Positions 31,233 through 38,198 of a stretch of DNA of 64,000 bases are shown here, piece after piece. Origin of the DNA: an uncultured Megasphaera sp. (GTDB lineage Bacteria; Bacillota; Negativicutes; Veillonellales; Megasphaeraceae); contig UQHB01000003.1 of the NCBI GenBank assembly GCA_900540735.1, positions 1 to 64,000 on the forward strand. The letters run 5' to 3'. The notes under the pieces are model-generated. The model saw nothing but the letters and a program-made list of their open reading frames with translations. It was not told where the DNA came from and did no database searches. Positions within the stretch are counted from its first letter, which is position 1. Each line of letters begins with the position of its first letter. The position numbers and the translations under genes were made by a program.

Positions 31233-31551
31233 GCTTGAATGGCAATCCCAATAGGGTGTAGATATATCGCATATGGTGTATAACCTGCATTGTTAGGGTC
31301 GTGTAACGCATTGCTTTTCGTCGCATCTTCATTCTCTTGCACAGATACGGCTTGAGTTGATATTTTACCTTCAAAGTTCGCCCGATTTCCTTCGGTGGTA
31401 CTTTCCACGATGTTTCTTGCTTACTGCCCACCATATTGACTATGTTTTCCGGCTTTAGGGGCTTCGGGTCAATGGTAACGTTATTAAATGTCATGCCATC
31501 ATATATAAGCCGTGCATTCTGTACGTCATAACTTTCGCTGTTGTTCTGCAT
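31223..31551 (-). pseudogene. Hypothetical phage gene broken by a one-base deletion
   Basis: The frame from ATG 31551 (MQNNSESYDVQ ... VNMVGSKQET) turns into a Lys/Arg/Met-rich out-of-frame stretch. The natural C-terminus (IVESTTEGNRANFEGKIS ... PYAIYLHPIGIAIQAWK) is in another frame and stops at 31223. One extra A after GAAACA (about 31413) would make one 110-codon frame. Without that base the reading stays open to 31210. No domain recognised. Confidence 0.55.
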
Positions 31552-31554
31552 CTG

Positions 31555-32070
31555 CTACCTCCCAGTCGAGCCAAGGCCGCCGTCGCCTCGTCCTGTTTTA
31601 CTGAGTGTGTCGACTTCCTTGAATGTAACCTGTGTATTTTTCATTAACATCCCTTGCATAAAACGTTCGCCTTTTTCAATGATTTCAGGATTGCAGCCGT
31701 CATTGTCAAACATGCCAATAACTTCGCCACGGTATCCGCTGTCAATAATTCCAGTGCCGTTCGACATGCGCAACGTTCGTTTTGCTCCGTAACTGCTACG
31801 CATATACAGTTGCATGTGCCAGCCTTTCGGAATCTCAAAGGCAAGGCCTGTACGGACTTTCGTTGCCATGCTCGCAGGGGGAATGACATACTTTTCCGGA
31901 GCATAAAAATCAAAACACGCGTCATCTCCATGCATGTACTCCGGTAATTTAATATCGGCCTCAAAATGACCATCTAAGACTTTTTTGACCTTCACTTCTG
32001 CGCTTTGGCGAATGTCCCATTTATTACTTTTTGCATTTACTTCTGGATTTGCCACTTTAATTGTTTCCAT
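31555..32070 (-). CDS. dut: dUTPase
   Basis: 171 aa. All trimeric dUTPase motifs are visible: HGDDACFDFYA, YMRSSYGAKRTLRM, NGTGIIDSGYRGEV with the catalytic Asp, KGERFMQGML and the P-loop-like C-terminal RGDGGLGSTGR. It hydrolyses dUTP to keep uracil out of phage DNA. The first 35 residues are an extra extension. SD GGAGG. Confidence 0.92.
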   Translation of the reverse strand: METIKVANPEVNAKSNKWDIRQSAEVKVKKVLDGHFEADIKLPEYMHGDDACFDFYAPEKYVIPPASMATKVRTGLAFEIPKGWHMQLYMRSSYGAKRTLRMSNGTGIIDSGYRGEVIGMFDNDGCNPEIIEKGERFMQGMLMKNTQVTFKEVDTLSKTGRGDGGLGSTGR

Positions 32071-32351
32071 TTTATTCCTCCGTTTTCTTTGCAGGCATCT
32101 TCATTTCTTCCGCCTGTCCATTGTTGTTGATTCATGCAATACCCTACATCGTCGTAATGGATACATCCTTCACAACGATTTAAGTTATCTTCTACTCGTC
32201 TGTTCCAGTCTCTTGCAACCTCTGCTTTCGTCGCTTTGTGCAACGTCGTCATGCCGCACGAATTACATTTAGCTACAAAACGATTCCCAATATAATCCTC
32301 GTAAATCCCCGCTTTGCCGCCACAGAACGGGCACGGTTTTAATCTGCGCAT
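32037..32351 (-). CDS. Lar-like zinc-ribbon protein
   Basis: 104 aa from ATG 32351 (SD GGGAG). LKPCPFCGGKAGIYEDY ... FVAKCNSCGMTT ... ARDWNRR is a classic Lar family ribbon. A second Cys cluster (NRCEGCIHYDDVGYC) follows. It overlaps the dUTPase start by 34 bases. Possible anti-restriction function is by family only. Confidence 0.7.
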   Translation of the reverse strand: MRRLKPCPFCGGKAGIYEDYIGNRFVAKCNSCGMTTLHKATKAEVARDWNRRVEDNLNRCEGCIHYDDVGYCMNQQQWTGGRNEDACKENGGIKWKQLKWQIQK

Positions 32352-32590
32352 AAGAACCAGCTCCCTTTTACTAAGTCGTAGCAAAACGCCGTACCGTCAA
32401 AATAACGAATACAAGGGAATCCATAACGGTAAAAGAATTCTATCGGGTTTCCGTGTGTCCATTTGCCGCGACCAATTTGTTTGTACGCAATGTCACTGGC
32501 ATATCCAACCATATCCATTTCCAATCCTTTGACGTTCGCTTTTTGGCACAGCCTCCAAAACGCTTCTTTCGAAATCATGTTGTTATTCAT
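32339..32590 (-). CDS. Hypothetical phage protein
   Basis: 83 aa, begins MNNNMISKEAFWRLCQKA. Aromatic-rich C-terminal half (FFYRYGFPCIRYFDGTAFCY). No recognised family. It overlaps its neighbours on both sides by 8-13 bases, typical of the packed early operon. Confidence 0.55.
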   Translation of the reverse strand: MNNNMISKEAFWRLCQKANVKGLEMDMVGYASDIAYKQIGRGKWTHGNPIEFFYRYGFPCIRYFDGTAFCYDLVKGSWFLCAD

Positions 32591-32774
32591 CCTCCTCTTC
32601 CCATTTCAAATGATAAAAATCTATGACGGCGTCGCCATAATTGACGCACCAGTCGCTTTCATAGCCACACCACGGACAAAACGCTTTTGACTTGTATCCG
32701 TCTGGGAATCTCTTCAATTTCATTTTTGCTTTCGCATTGCATTTCGGGCATTTTCCCAGTAAATGCTTTGTCAT
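32583..32774 (-). CDS. Small zinc-ribbon protein
   Basis: 63 aa. Two CxxC knuckles: GKCPKCNAKAKM and AFCPWCGYESDWC. Probably a structural zinc ribbon, one of several in this early region. No further clue to function. Confidence 0.6.
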   Translation of the reverse strand: MTKHLLGKCPKCNAKAKMKLKRFPDGYKSKAFCPWCGYESDWCVNYGDAVIDFYHLKWEEEDE

Positions 32775-32786
32775 GTTGTTCGCCTC

Positions 32787-33203
32787 CTAGAAGGGAATTT
32801 CTTCATTGTTGTCTGGCTGTCCCATATCGTTAAAGCTTTGTCCCGGCGGCGCAGGCTGTGAGTCTTTATGTTTATATCGGTAAATGGTCTTGCTCAGCGT
32901 TTCCACGGCTATTTCGGGATAAACTTGTTGTACGCCGTCCTTTTCATACCGCCGTAACTTCATCTCGCCAATAACGTTGACGCTCACGCCTTTATGTATC
33001 TCTTGTGCAGCGTTTTCAGCCAAATCCTTAAATGCTGCACAAGGAAACCACGTTGTTTCTGTCTGCCAGTTGCCGTTATTGTCTTTTCTTGATTTATTCA
33101 CGCCAACACTAAAGCGAAGTACAGCAATGCCAGACTTGCTATACCGAAAATCTGGTTCTTTGCCGATATTCCCTTCAATGTGTATTTCGTTGTTTCTGCT
33201 CAT
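32787..33203 (-). CDS. ssb: Single-stranded DNA-binding protein
   Basis: 138 aa from ATG 33203 (SD GGAG; an in-frame ATG at 33218 lies further upstream). OB fold: NEIHIEGNIGKEPDFRYS, VLRFSVGVNKSRKD, TTWFPCAAFKDLAENA. The acidic C-terminal tip EEIPF is the usual SSB interaction peptide. It protects phage ssDNA and recruits the recombination proteins encoded nearby. Confidence 0.92.
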   Translation of the reverse strand: MSRNNEIHIEGNIGKEPDFRYSKSGIAVLRFSVGVNKSRKDNNGNWQTETTWFPCAAFKDLAENAAQEIHKGVSVNVIGEMKLRRYEKDGVQQVYPEIAVETLSKTIYRYKHKDSQPAPPGQSFNDMGQPDNNEEIPF

Positions 33204-33214
33204 TATGTTCTCCT

Positions 33215-33787
33215 TCATCCGTAAATATTAGGTCTGCCGTGTACTTGTGCATATTCTTCAAGCACCGGAAACTCAACGTTGCATTCCCTTGTCAAGCATT
33301 CCATGAACTCAAAAATACTGACTTCCTTCTTATGGATGAGCCACGCATACTCACCGATATACTGTTGTAAATCGTGTATCCGCTTCGGCCCAAAGCCATA
33401 ATCTTTGCGCAAGGTATAAAAGACGACGATGAGTGCACCTTGCAGCATATTAGAGACTTGCACCTTGAGTGCCGGGTCTTTCTTATTGCCGATAATAGCG
33501 GCTGTCATCTTATCGACAAAACGGTACATCAGCGACGTCTTGAACCCTTTTTGTTCGAGTTCATCGCGCCATTCTCGGTAGCATCCCTGAAACTGCCCGA
33601 CCTTCTCTTCAAAAAGGTCATTCATCTTTTCAAAGCGTCGTTTTCCAAAGCCATATTTATCATGGAGTGCCTGCAAGACTAGGCATGCTGCCCAGTCGAT
33701 GCCGGACGCTTGCCCGGCTTGGATACATAACAGGCGTTCCCGTTGTTCCTTCCTGCGGAACGCACTCGATACGTTGTAAATACTCAT
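33215..33787 (-). CDS. Hypothetical phage protein with two YGFG repeats
   Basis: 190 aa, all helical. The segments LVLQALHDKYGFGKRR (about residue 36) and VVFYTLRKDYGFGPKR (about residue 125) are an internal duplication. I do not recognise a named family. Located between ssb and small hypothetical genes of the replication region. Confidence 0.6.
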   Translation of the reverse strand: MSIYNVSSAFRRKEQRERLLCIQAGQASGIDWAACLVLQALHDKYGFGKRRFEKMNDLFEEKVGQFQGCYREWRDELEQKGFKTSLMYRFVDKMTAAIIGNKKDPALKVQVSNMLQGALIVVFYTLRKDYGFGPKRIHDLQQYIGEYAWLIHKKEVSIFEFMECLTRECNVEFPVLEEYAQVHGRPNIYG

Positions 33788-33862
33788 TTACTTATCCTTT
33801 CGTTTCCATAGTGTCACTTCAATCATTTTCTTCATTTGCTCCACCATTTCATGGCTCTTCTG

Positions 33863-34153
33863 TCATTCATTCCCTGCATAGGGCTCTGGTAACGGCATCC
33901 ACGCCGTTACATGGTCAGATTCATTGTATTCGCATCCGCCGACTTCATCGCCGCTAATATTGTCAATCCAATGATATTTACTGTCCTTTTTCATCCAACA
34001 ATATCCAATCGTGATTCGTGCGTAACCGTCCTCGTCTTCAATGTTTAGTAATACATTGTCTGACGTTTCGTATTCACACATTAGGTCTGGCAACCTCTCT
34101 TCTAAGCTAATCCATTTTTGGCTGTAACTCTGTGTGTCTTTTGAGTGTTTCAT
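33863..34153 (-). CDS. DUF551 phage protein
   Basis: 96 aa. The N-terminal KWISLEERLPD and C-terminal HVTAWMPLPEPY are the DUF551 hallmarks. SD AGGAGG is eleven bases before the ATG. DUF551 genes are frequent in phage accessory blocks; role unknown. Confidence 0.8.
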   Translation of the reverse strand: MKHSKDTQSYSQKWISLEERLPDLMCEYETSDNVLLNIEDEDGYARITIGYCWMKKDSKYHWIDNISGDEVGGCEYNESDHVTAWMPLPEPYAGNE

Positions 34154-34272
34154 AGTGTATTTCGCCTCCTACATTTGTGTTTACAATGACATCCGTAATC
34201 CCAGCGTTCCAAATCAGTTTGTCGCAAATCTCACACGGCCTTACTTTGTCTAGCGGCTCCGTACCGCTTGCC
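34154..34272 (-). pseudogene. Possible deaminase C-terminal remnant
   Basis: No full gene lies between DUF551 and the Cys-rich gene. One minus-strand frame, open after a TAG at about 34275, reads KVRPCEICDKLIWNAGITDV. This resembles the PCxxC zinc-binding end of cytidine/dCMP deaminases. The HAE half of the active site is not found upstream, so if the resemblance is real this is a fragment. Confidence 0.35.
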
Positions 34273-34497
34273 AGTCGCTACCGATACCGTCGGTATATGA
34301 AACACGTTCGCCGTCGCTTCGGCGCCATAGTTTAATTTCCAATCCGTCGGAGTCGTGCCACGCAGTTTACAGCGTTGCTCGTAAACGTCGTATAACGGGC
34401 ATTCCTCGCACGTTTTGACAGCGTGCATGAAAATATACCTGCATTGGCTTTGAAGTGTCTCAGCGAGGCCGAGAAGGTCAATTTTCGTGGTACACAT
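34231..34497 (-). CDS. Small Cys-rich phage protein, C-terminus possibly out of frame
   Basis: 88 aa open frame. Residues about 15-55 (CRYIFMHAVKTCEECPLYDV, RCKLRGTTPTDWK) match the Cys / P..W small-protein type seen elsewhere in the prophage. After DWKL the sequence looks unnatural; another frame there reads HDSDGLEIKLWRRSDGERVS. A one-base change in the last third is possible. Confidence 0.45.
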   Translation of the reverse strand: MCTTKIDLLGLAETLQSQCRYIFMHAVKTCEECPLYDVYEQRCKLRGTTPTDWKLNYGAEATANVFHIPTVSVATGKRYGAARQSKAV

Positions 34498-34894
34498 ACG
34501 CGTCGTCCTTCCTCGTTAGCAGCGTCCAAATATTTTTCAGGATGTTTTTGCATTTTTCTTTCCGGCTTGGAGCTGGTAAGTCGCGTATCATGTCGATTAA
34601 CTTTTCAACTTCCCAAACGTCTAACCCCTGAAAAACCTCATCACCGTACGCATATTTTTTATGTAACGGCGTACCGCCAATGAGTTCGCCATCCTTCAAG
34701 ATGCCAATTTCAAAAGCTTTGTTGTAGCGGAACGAGTCGTATATGACACTGGCTGTATAGCCGTTAGGAAAATCCAAATACAAATGGATTGGGAAGAAAC
34801 TGTCATCGTATTTCGTCCATGTCACCCAACGCCCCCAACGGCTCTGTAACTTTTTACGTGCTATAGCAATCGCTGCAATATCACTATCATTCAT
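34478..34894 (-). CDS. Hypothetical phage protein
   Basis: 138 aa. Aromatic-rich first half (WGRWVTWTKYDDSFFPIHLY), then FEIGILKDGELIGGTPLHKK. The C-terminus is basic and helical. Not recognised. It overlaps the Cys-rich gene's start by about 20 bases. Confidence 0.6.
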   Translation of the reverse strand: MNDSDIAAIAIARKKLQSRWGRWVTWTKYDDSFFPIHLYLDFPNGYTASVIYDSFRYNKAFEIGILKDGELIGGTPLHKKYAYGDEVFQGLDVWEVEKLIDMIRDLPAPSRKEKCKNILKNIWTLLTRKDDAYVYHEN

Positions 34895-34930
34895 GGTTTT
34901 CTTGCCCCTCCTTCGTAATATCCAAGTTGT

Positions 34931-35779
34931 TTATGCACCAATACGTTGGTTTTTCCCATCCACCCCTAGCGCAAAGGGTGAAACCATTTGAAAGATGCGG
35001 CTCCCTAGTGCAGGGTCAACGGCAATAATGTCCTTGACGCTGTATTCACTCGAAAACAACGTCGTGAGGTGATTGAGATTGCGCGTGTTGATAATGTCAA
35101 ACATGACTTGCGCATCGTCAGACTCCAACGAGATTAACTTGCCTTTATGCGTCTTCTCGTCAGTCTTGATTTTCCCGGCAAACTTGAAAAGGTCGTCAAT
35201 GTAGAGGTTCGGGCAAGTCTTCCACTTTTTGGATTTCTCGTCATAATCCACGCCAAACCCTTTCATGCTCTTAATCAGCTCCGGCATTTCTGTGCGGTAC
35301 GAAAAATAATAGTGCGGTACTCGATACCGTGCCGTCAGCTCTTGGCACACAGCAATACACAAGTGTGTTTTGCCCAAACCAGACGCGCCAAACAAACCAA
35401 AGCCGTGGCCGTCGTTTTTGTATTGCTGTATGTATCGTTCCGCCATTTGCTTCATCGTCGCCGCAACCGTACTGCGTGAAGCGTCAAACGCTTGTAACGT
35501 GTATCGTGCGTAATCCGCAGCAGACACGCCGCTGTTTTTGAGCCGTCTAAACAGCATGCGCCGTTCATAGCACTCCGGACATCTGACCATTTCTGGATAT
35601 CCTTCAGCGTCCACGGTTTCGATAAACCCGGTATTGTGGCACTTCGTACAGGTAATGCTATCAGGAACGGTTGCCGTATCTTGTACGATGTTCGGCGTAT
35701 CGTCTTTTGACATGCTTGCCAAGTACGCTATTTTTTGCTTAATGCGCTGCATGTTCGCCGAGTCCATGACTTTTTCCAT
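34931..35779 (-). CDS. DnaC-like helicase loader (AAA+)
   Basis: 282 aa from ATG 35779 (SD GGAGG). N-terminal zinc knuckles (ITCTKCHNTGF ... VRCPECYER), then Walker A FGASGLGKTH near residue 130 and Walker B NLYIDDLFK near 200. It would load the host replicative helicase at the phage origin. The replication initiator gene lies directly upstream with a 14-base gap. Confidence 0.9.
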   Translation of the reverse strand: MEKVMDSANMQRIKQKIAYLASMSKDDTPNIVQDTATVPDSITCTKCHNTGFIETVDAEGYPEMVRCPECYERRMLFRRLKNSGVSAADYARYTLQAFDASRSTVAATMKQMAERYIQQYKNDGHGFGLFGASGLGKTHLCIAVCQELTARYRVPHYYFSYRTEMPELIKSMKGFGVDYDEKSKKWKTCPNLYIDDLFKFAGKIKTDEKTHKGKLISLESDDAQVMFDIINTRNLNHLTTLFSSEYSVKDIIAVDPALGSRIFQMVSPFALGVDGKNQRIGA

Positions 35780-35793
35780 CTTTCTCACCTCCA

Positions 35794-36564
35794 TCAAAAC
35801 GTTACGCAATCGTATTGGCTTTCTGTTTCGTTGCGTTGCTCAGTCGGTTGGGGCTGATTAAGGTAGCCCTCAAACTTTTCGCTAAACAACGTTATGGGTC
35901 GTAAGTACTGCTCGTACTCCGTGCCCAGCCATTCTGCGCACTTTTTATCGATGACCGTCCGGAAGTCCTCAACGGTAAATCCCTCATGCATGAGCTGTAA
36001 GATGAGCGTCTGCGTTTTGTAGACGTTTGCCTTGTAATGTTTCCCAGTCTTGGCATTGAGGTACGAGATGATTTCTTCCACCTCATCCACCGTCGTGTTT
36101 TCATCGGTCTTTTTTTGTATGTTTTTTTCTTGTCTAGTCTTGTCTATGTCTAGTCTAGGTATAGTCGTATGTTGTGTCGTACTTTGTGCCGTCTGTTGTG
36201 TCGTACCTTGTGTCGTATGTTGTGTCGTACTTTGTGCCGTCTGTTGTGTCGTACTTTGTGTAGTGTTTTGTGTCGTTTTAAACGACACAAAAGGAATTAT
36301 TTCGTAAATGGGGGACTGTCTGCCTTTTCGGGACGTAAAGATAATCCTGCCTTTTTGTTGTAAAACATTACGGGCTTTTATAATTGCATCCCTCGATAGT
36401 CCGGTGTCTAACTCCAATGCTGATTGAGCCAGATTAAATTCTTTTCGCCATCCGCACTTGTTACAGTAATGCATTAGTGAAAACCATAATACTCGCGCTG
36501 ATGTAGGAATAGGATTTGTTATCAGCCAATCGTGAAAGGCGTTAATTTCATCGATATACTTCAT
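35794..36564 (-). CDS. Phage replication initiator with central TTQ repeats (origin-bearing)
   Basis: 256 aa. N-terminal winged helix (ALELDTGLSRDAIIKARNVL), central tetrapeptide repeats of the TTQS/TTQQ type (residues about 92-132) and a C-terminal conserved phage domain (YLNAKTGKHYKANVYKTQ, DFRTVIDKKCAEWLG). The repeat DNA is a 12-bp iteron array. This is the lambda O arrangement: the initiator gene contains its own binding sites. Adjacent DnaC-like loader fits. Confidence 0.85.
   Translation of the reverse strand: MKYIDEINAFHDWLITNPIPTSARVLWFSLMHYCNKCGWRKEFNLAQSALELDTGLSRDAIIKARNVLQQKGRIIFTSRKGRQSPIYEIIPFVSFKTTQNTTQSTTQQTAQSTTQHTTQGTTQQTAQSTTQHTTIPRLDIDKTRQEKNIQKKTDENTTVDEVEEIISYLNAKTGKHYKANVYKTQTLILQLMHEGFTVEDFRTVIDKKCAEWLGTEYEQYLRPITLFSEKFEGYLNQPQPTEQRNETESQYDCVTF
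36168..36292. repeat. Candidate phage replication origin: nine 12-bp iterons and a palindrome
   Basis: On the plus strand nine contiguous 12-bp units of the type TATGTTGTGTCG run from 36168 to 36275. Units 1-4 are repeated nearly exactly as 5-8. The last unit enters a perfect inverted repeat, TTTTGTGTCGTTT / AAACGACACAAAA with one central base (36266-36292). Being inside the initiator gene, it is a strong origin candidate. Confidence 0.75.
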
Positions 36565-36579
36565 AAGCTGCCCCCTTTG

Positions 36580-37269
36580 CTACGCTACAAAAGTAGGGAT
36601 TCCGGTAGCACTTTGTACAGCTTTTTTGAATCCGTTTGCGTCGCCGTTTGTGTCGCTCATATGGCAAAGCCATATTTCCCGGCAACGACTAAGGTCACAC
36701 TTTTTTAGCCAATCCAACAACGTTTCTAGTGCCATATGACTATGAGCGATACGGTCAGCCAATTGCATCGCTACGTCATTTCCGGCGTGAGCTTGCAGCG
36801 TCTCGTAGCTGTGATTACACTCAATCGCAATATGCGTGAGTCCATTCACGGCATCGTCAAGATAGTATGTATCCGTTGCGTATAGCAGCGAATCACTACC
36901 GTTGGTGATAATACATGCCGCTGGCTCTTGTGCGTCGTGATGCGCCGGAATAGCCATAATTTTTGTATCAGTGCCAATCGGCATTGCTTGATAATAAGAC
37001 AAAAGAACACAATAATTTACTCCTAATGCCTGCGCCGTACCGTTGGTCATGTACAACAACACGCCTCGTTTATCAAGCTCTTTCCACGCCTTCGCATGGT
37101 CGGCGTGTTCGTGGCTAATGAAGCAGGCATCTACATCACTCAGCCGGGACGGACATTTTAAGATAAAGGACAACGGCACGCCACACTCTAGCAATATCTT
37201 TGTACTGCCAGCAGTAACAAAGTATAAATTCCCCCTGCTACCGCTGTAGTACGGTGTAAATGTAATCAT
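36580..37269 (-). CDS. MBL-fold metallo-hydrolase
   Basis: 229 aa from ATG 37269 (ATGA overlap with the RecT-like gene). SHEHADH near residue 52 is the metal-binding motif; MAIPAHHD and YATDTYY supply further ligands. Proteins of this type sit beside RecT-like recombinases in Firmicute phages, where a nuclease function is suspected. Substrate not visible. Confidence 0.8.
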   Translation of the reverse strand: MITFTPYYSGSRGNLYFVTAGSTKILLECGVPLSFILKCPSRLSDVDACFISHEHADHAKAWKELDKRGVLLYMTNGTAQALGVNYCVLLSYYQAMPIGTDTKIMAIPAHHDAQEPAACIITNGSDSLLYATDTYYLDDAVNGLTHIAIECNHSYETLQAHAGNDVAMQLADRIAHSHMALETLLDWLKKCDLSRCREIWLCHMSDTNGDANGFKKAVQSATGIPTFVA

Positions 37270-38153
37270 GCCATCCAACTCGGCACGTCGTCAGGATTAC
37301 CGAAAAGCTCCGTGTCTTCGTGCGTCTGTTCTTTTGCTGTTTGCTTTTGTGGTGGCGTTTGTTCTTCTTTGACTATTGTTTTTTGCTGTTGTACAGGCTG
37401 TGACATCTTTTTATCTTCTGCCGTATGTTCTTTATGTACGGGAGCCTTTTCAACGCTTACAGCGGCTACGTCGATAGTTTTCTTATTGGCTTTAGCTTTG
37501 ATTTCAGCAGTAGGAATATCGACTTTCTTTTCCTCTGCGGTTTGTTCGTCTTCCACTTCTTCGCGCGTCATCAAGCCCATCGAAATTTCCGGAGCCGTCG
37601 TACGAATGAAGAAGGCAGCCGCACGATACCGAAGCATCAATTCCGGCATAGTCGGCCATTTACTGCCTTTCTTTTGATACCAACCTTCCTGTTTAGCCAT
37701 GCCGATTGTTACGACTGGACCTTCTAAGACTTGCCCAGAACGTAAGTCAGCTGACAGGGCTTGCATGCCCCAATCGTCAGAACCTTTCTTGCCTACTTCC
37801 CGATAATGGATAGGCTCAAACCGTCCGCACTGATTAAACGTGGCAATCATAAACTTACTCGACCACGCAGGATTGCCGTACACAATGTACAGGTTCTGCA
37901 TGACCATCAACGGGCTAGCTCCCAAACGGTGCGCCATTTCAATGGCAATACAACAATTCCCTATATTGCCTCGGAACGATTCAGGAATCATATTGGACTG
38001 ACTAAACATGTTGCCAATCCGTTGTAATACTTCAAACCCTTTGAGACTGTCAAAACCCGGTGTAACCGGGGTGTATTGAGTTGTTTGTACAGGTGGTGCC
38101 GTGTGTTGTCTTACCGGTTGCGCTGCTACTGTATTTGCTGTCATAACTTGCAT
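37266..38153 (-). CDS. RecT-like phage recombinase
   Basis: 295 aa. Residues about 35-200 (EVLQRIGNMFSQSNMIPESF, CCIAIEMAHRLGASPLMVMQ, YGNPAWSSKFMIATF, MLRYRAAAFFIRT) follow the single-strand annealing RecT-type pattern. The C-terminal 90 residues are Lys/Glu/Gln-rich and end in DDVPSWMA, probably a disordered tail. Neighbours (SbcC-like ATPase, MBL hydrolase, SSB) complete a recombination module. Confidence 0.7.
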   Translation of the reverse strand: MQVMTANTVAAQPVRQHTAPPVQTTQYTPVTPGFDSLKGFEVLQRIGNMFSQSNMIPESFRGNIGNCCIAIEMAHRLGASPLMVMQNLYIVYGNPAWSSKFMIATFNQCGRFEPIHYREVGKKGSDDWGMQALSADLRSGQVLEGPVVTIGMAKQEGWYQKKGSKWPTMPELMLRYRAAAFFIRTTAPEISMGLMTREEVEDEQTAEEKKVDIPTAEIKAKANKKTIDVAAVSVEKAPVHKEHTAEDKKMSQPVQQQKTIVKEEQTPPQKQTAKEQTHEDTELFGNPDDVPSWMA

Positions 38154-38198
38154 AGTCTGTTCCTCCTTTGAACTGGTGCCAAAAATGCACCAGTTGAA

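Noticed and set aside
34332..34553. 73-residue minus-strand ORF between the Cys-rich gene and 34478
   Set aside because: Arg/Lys/Ala-rich shadow frame overlapping two better candidates, no SD.
36168..36292. CRISPR-like array
   Set aside because: Units are contiguous 12-mers without spacers and are in frame in a protein gene.
36050..36363. Plus-strand Cys/Val-rich ORFs opposite the replication initiator
   Set aside because: They are the mirror of the 12-bp iteron array; repeat DNA gives open frames in several phases.
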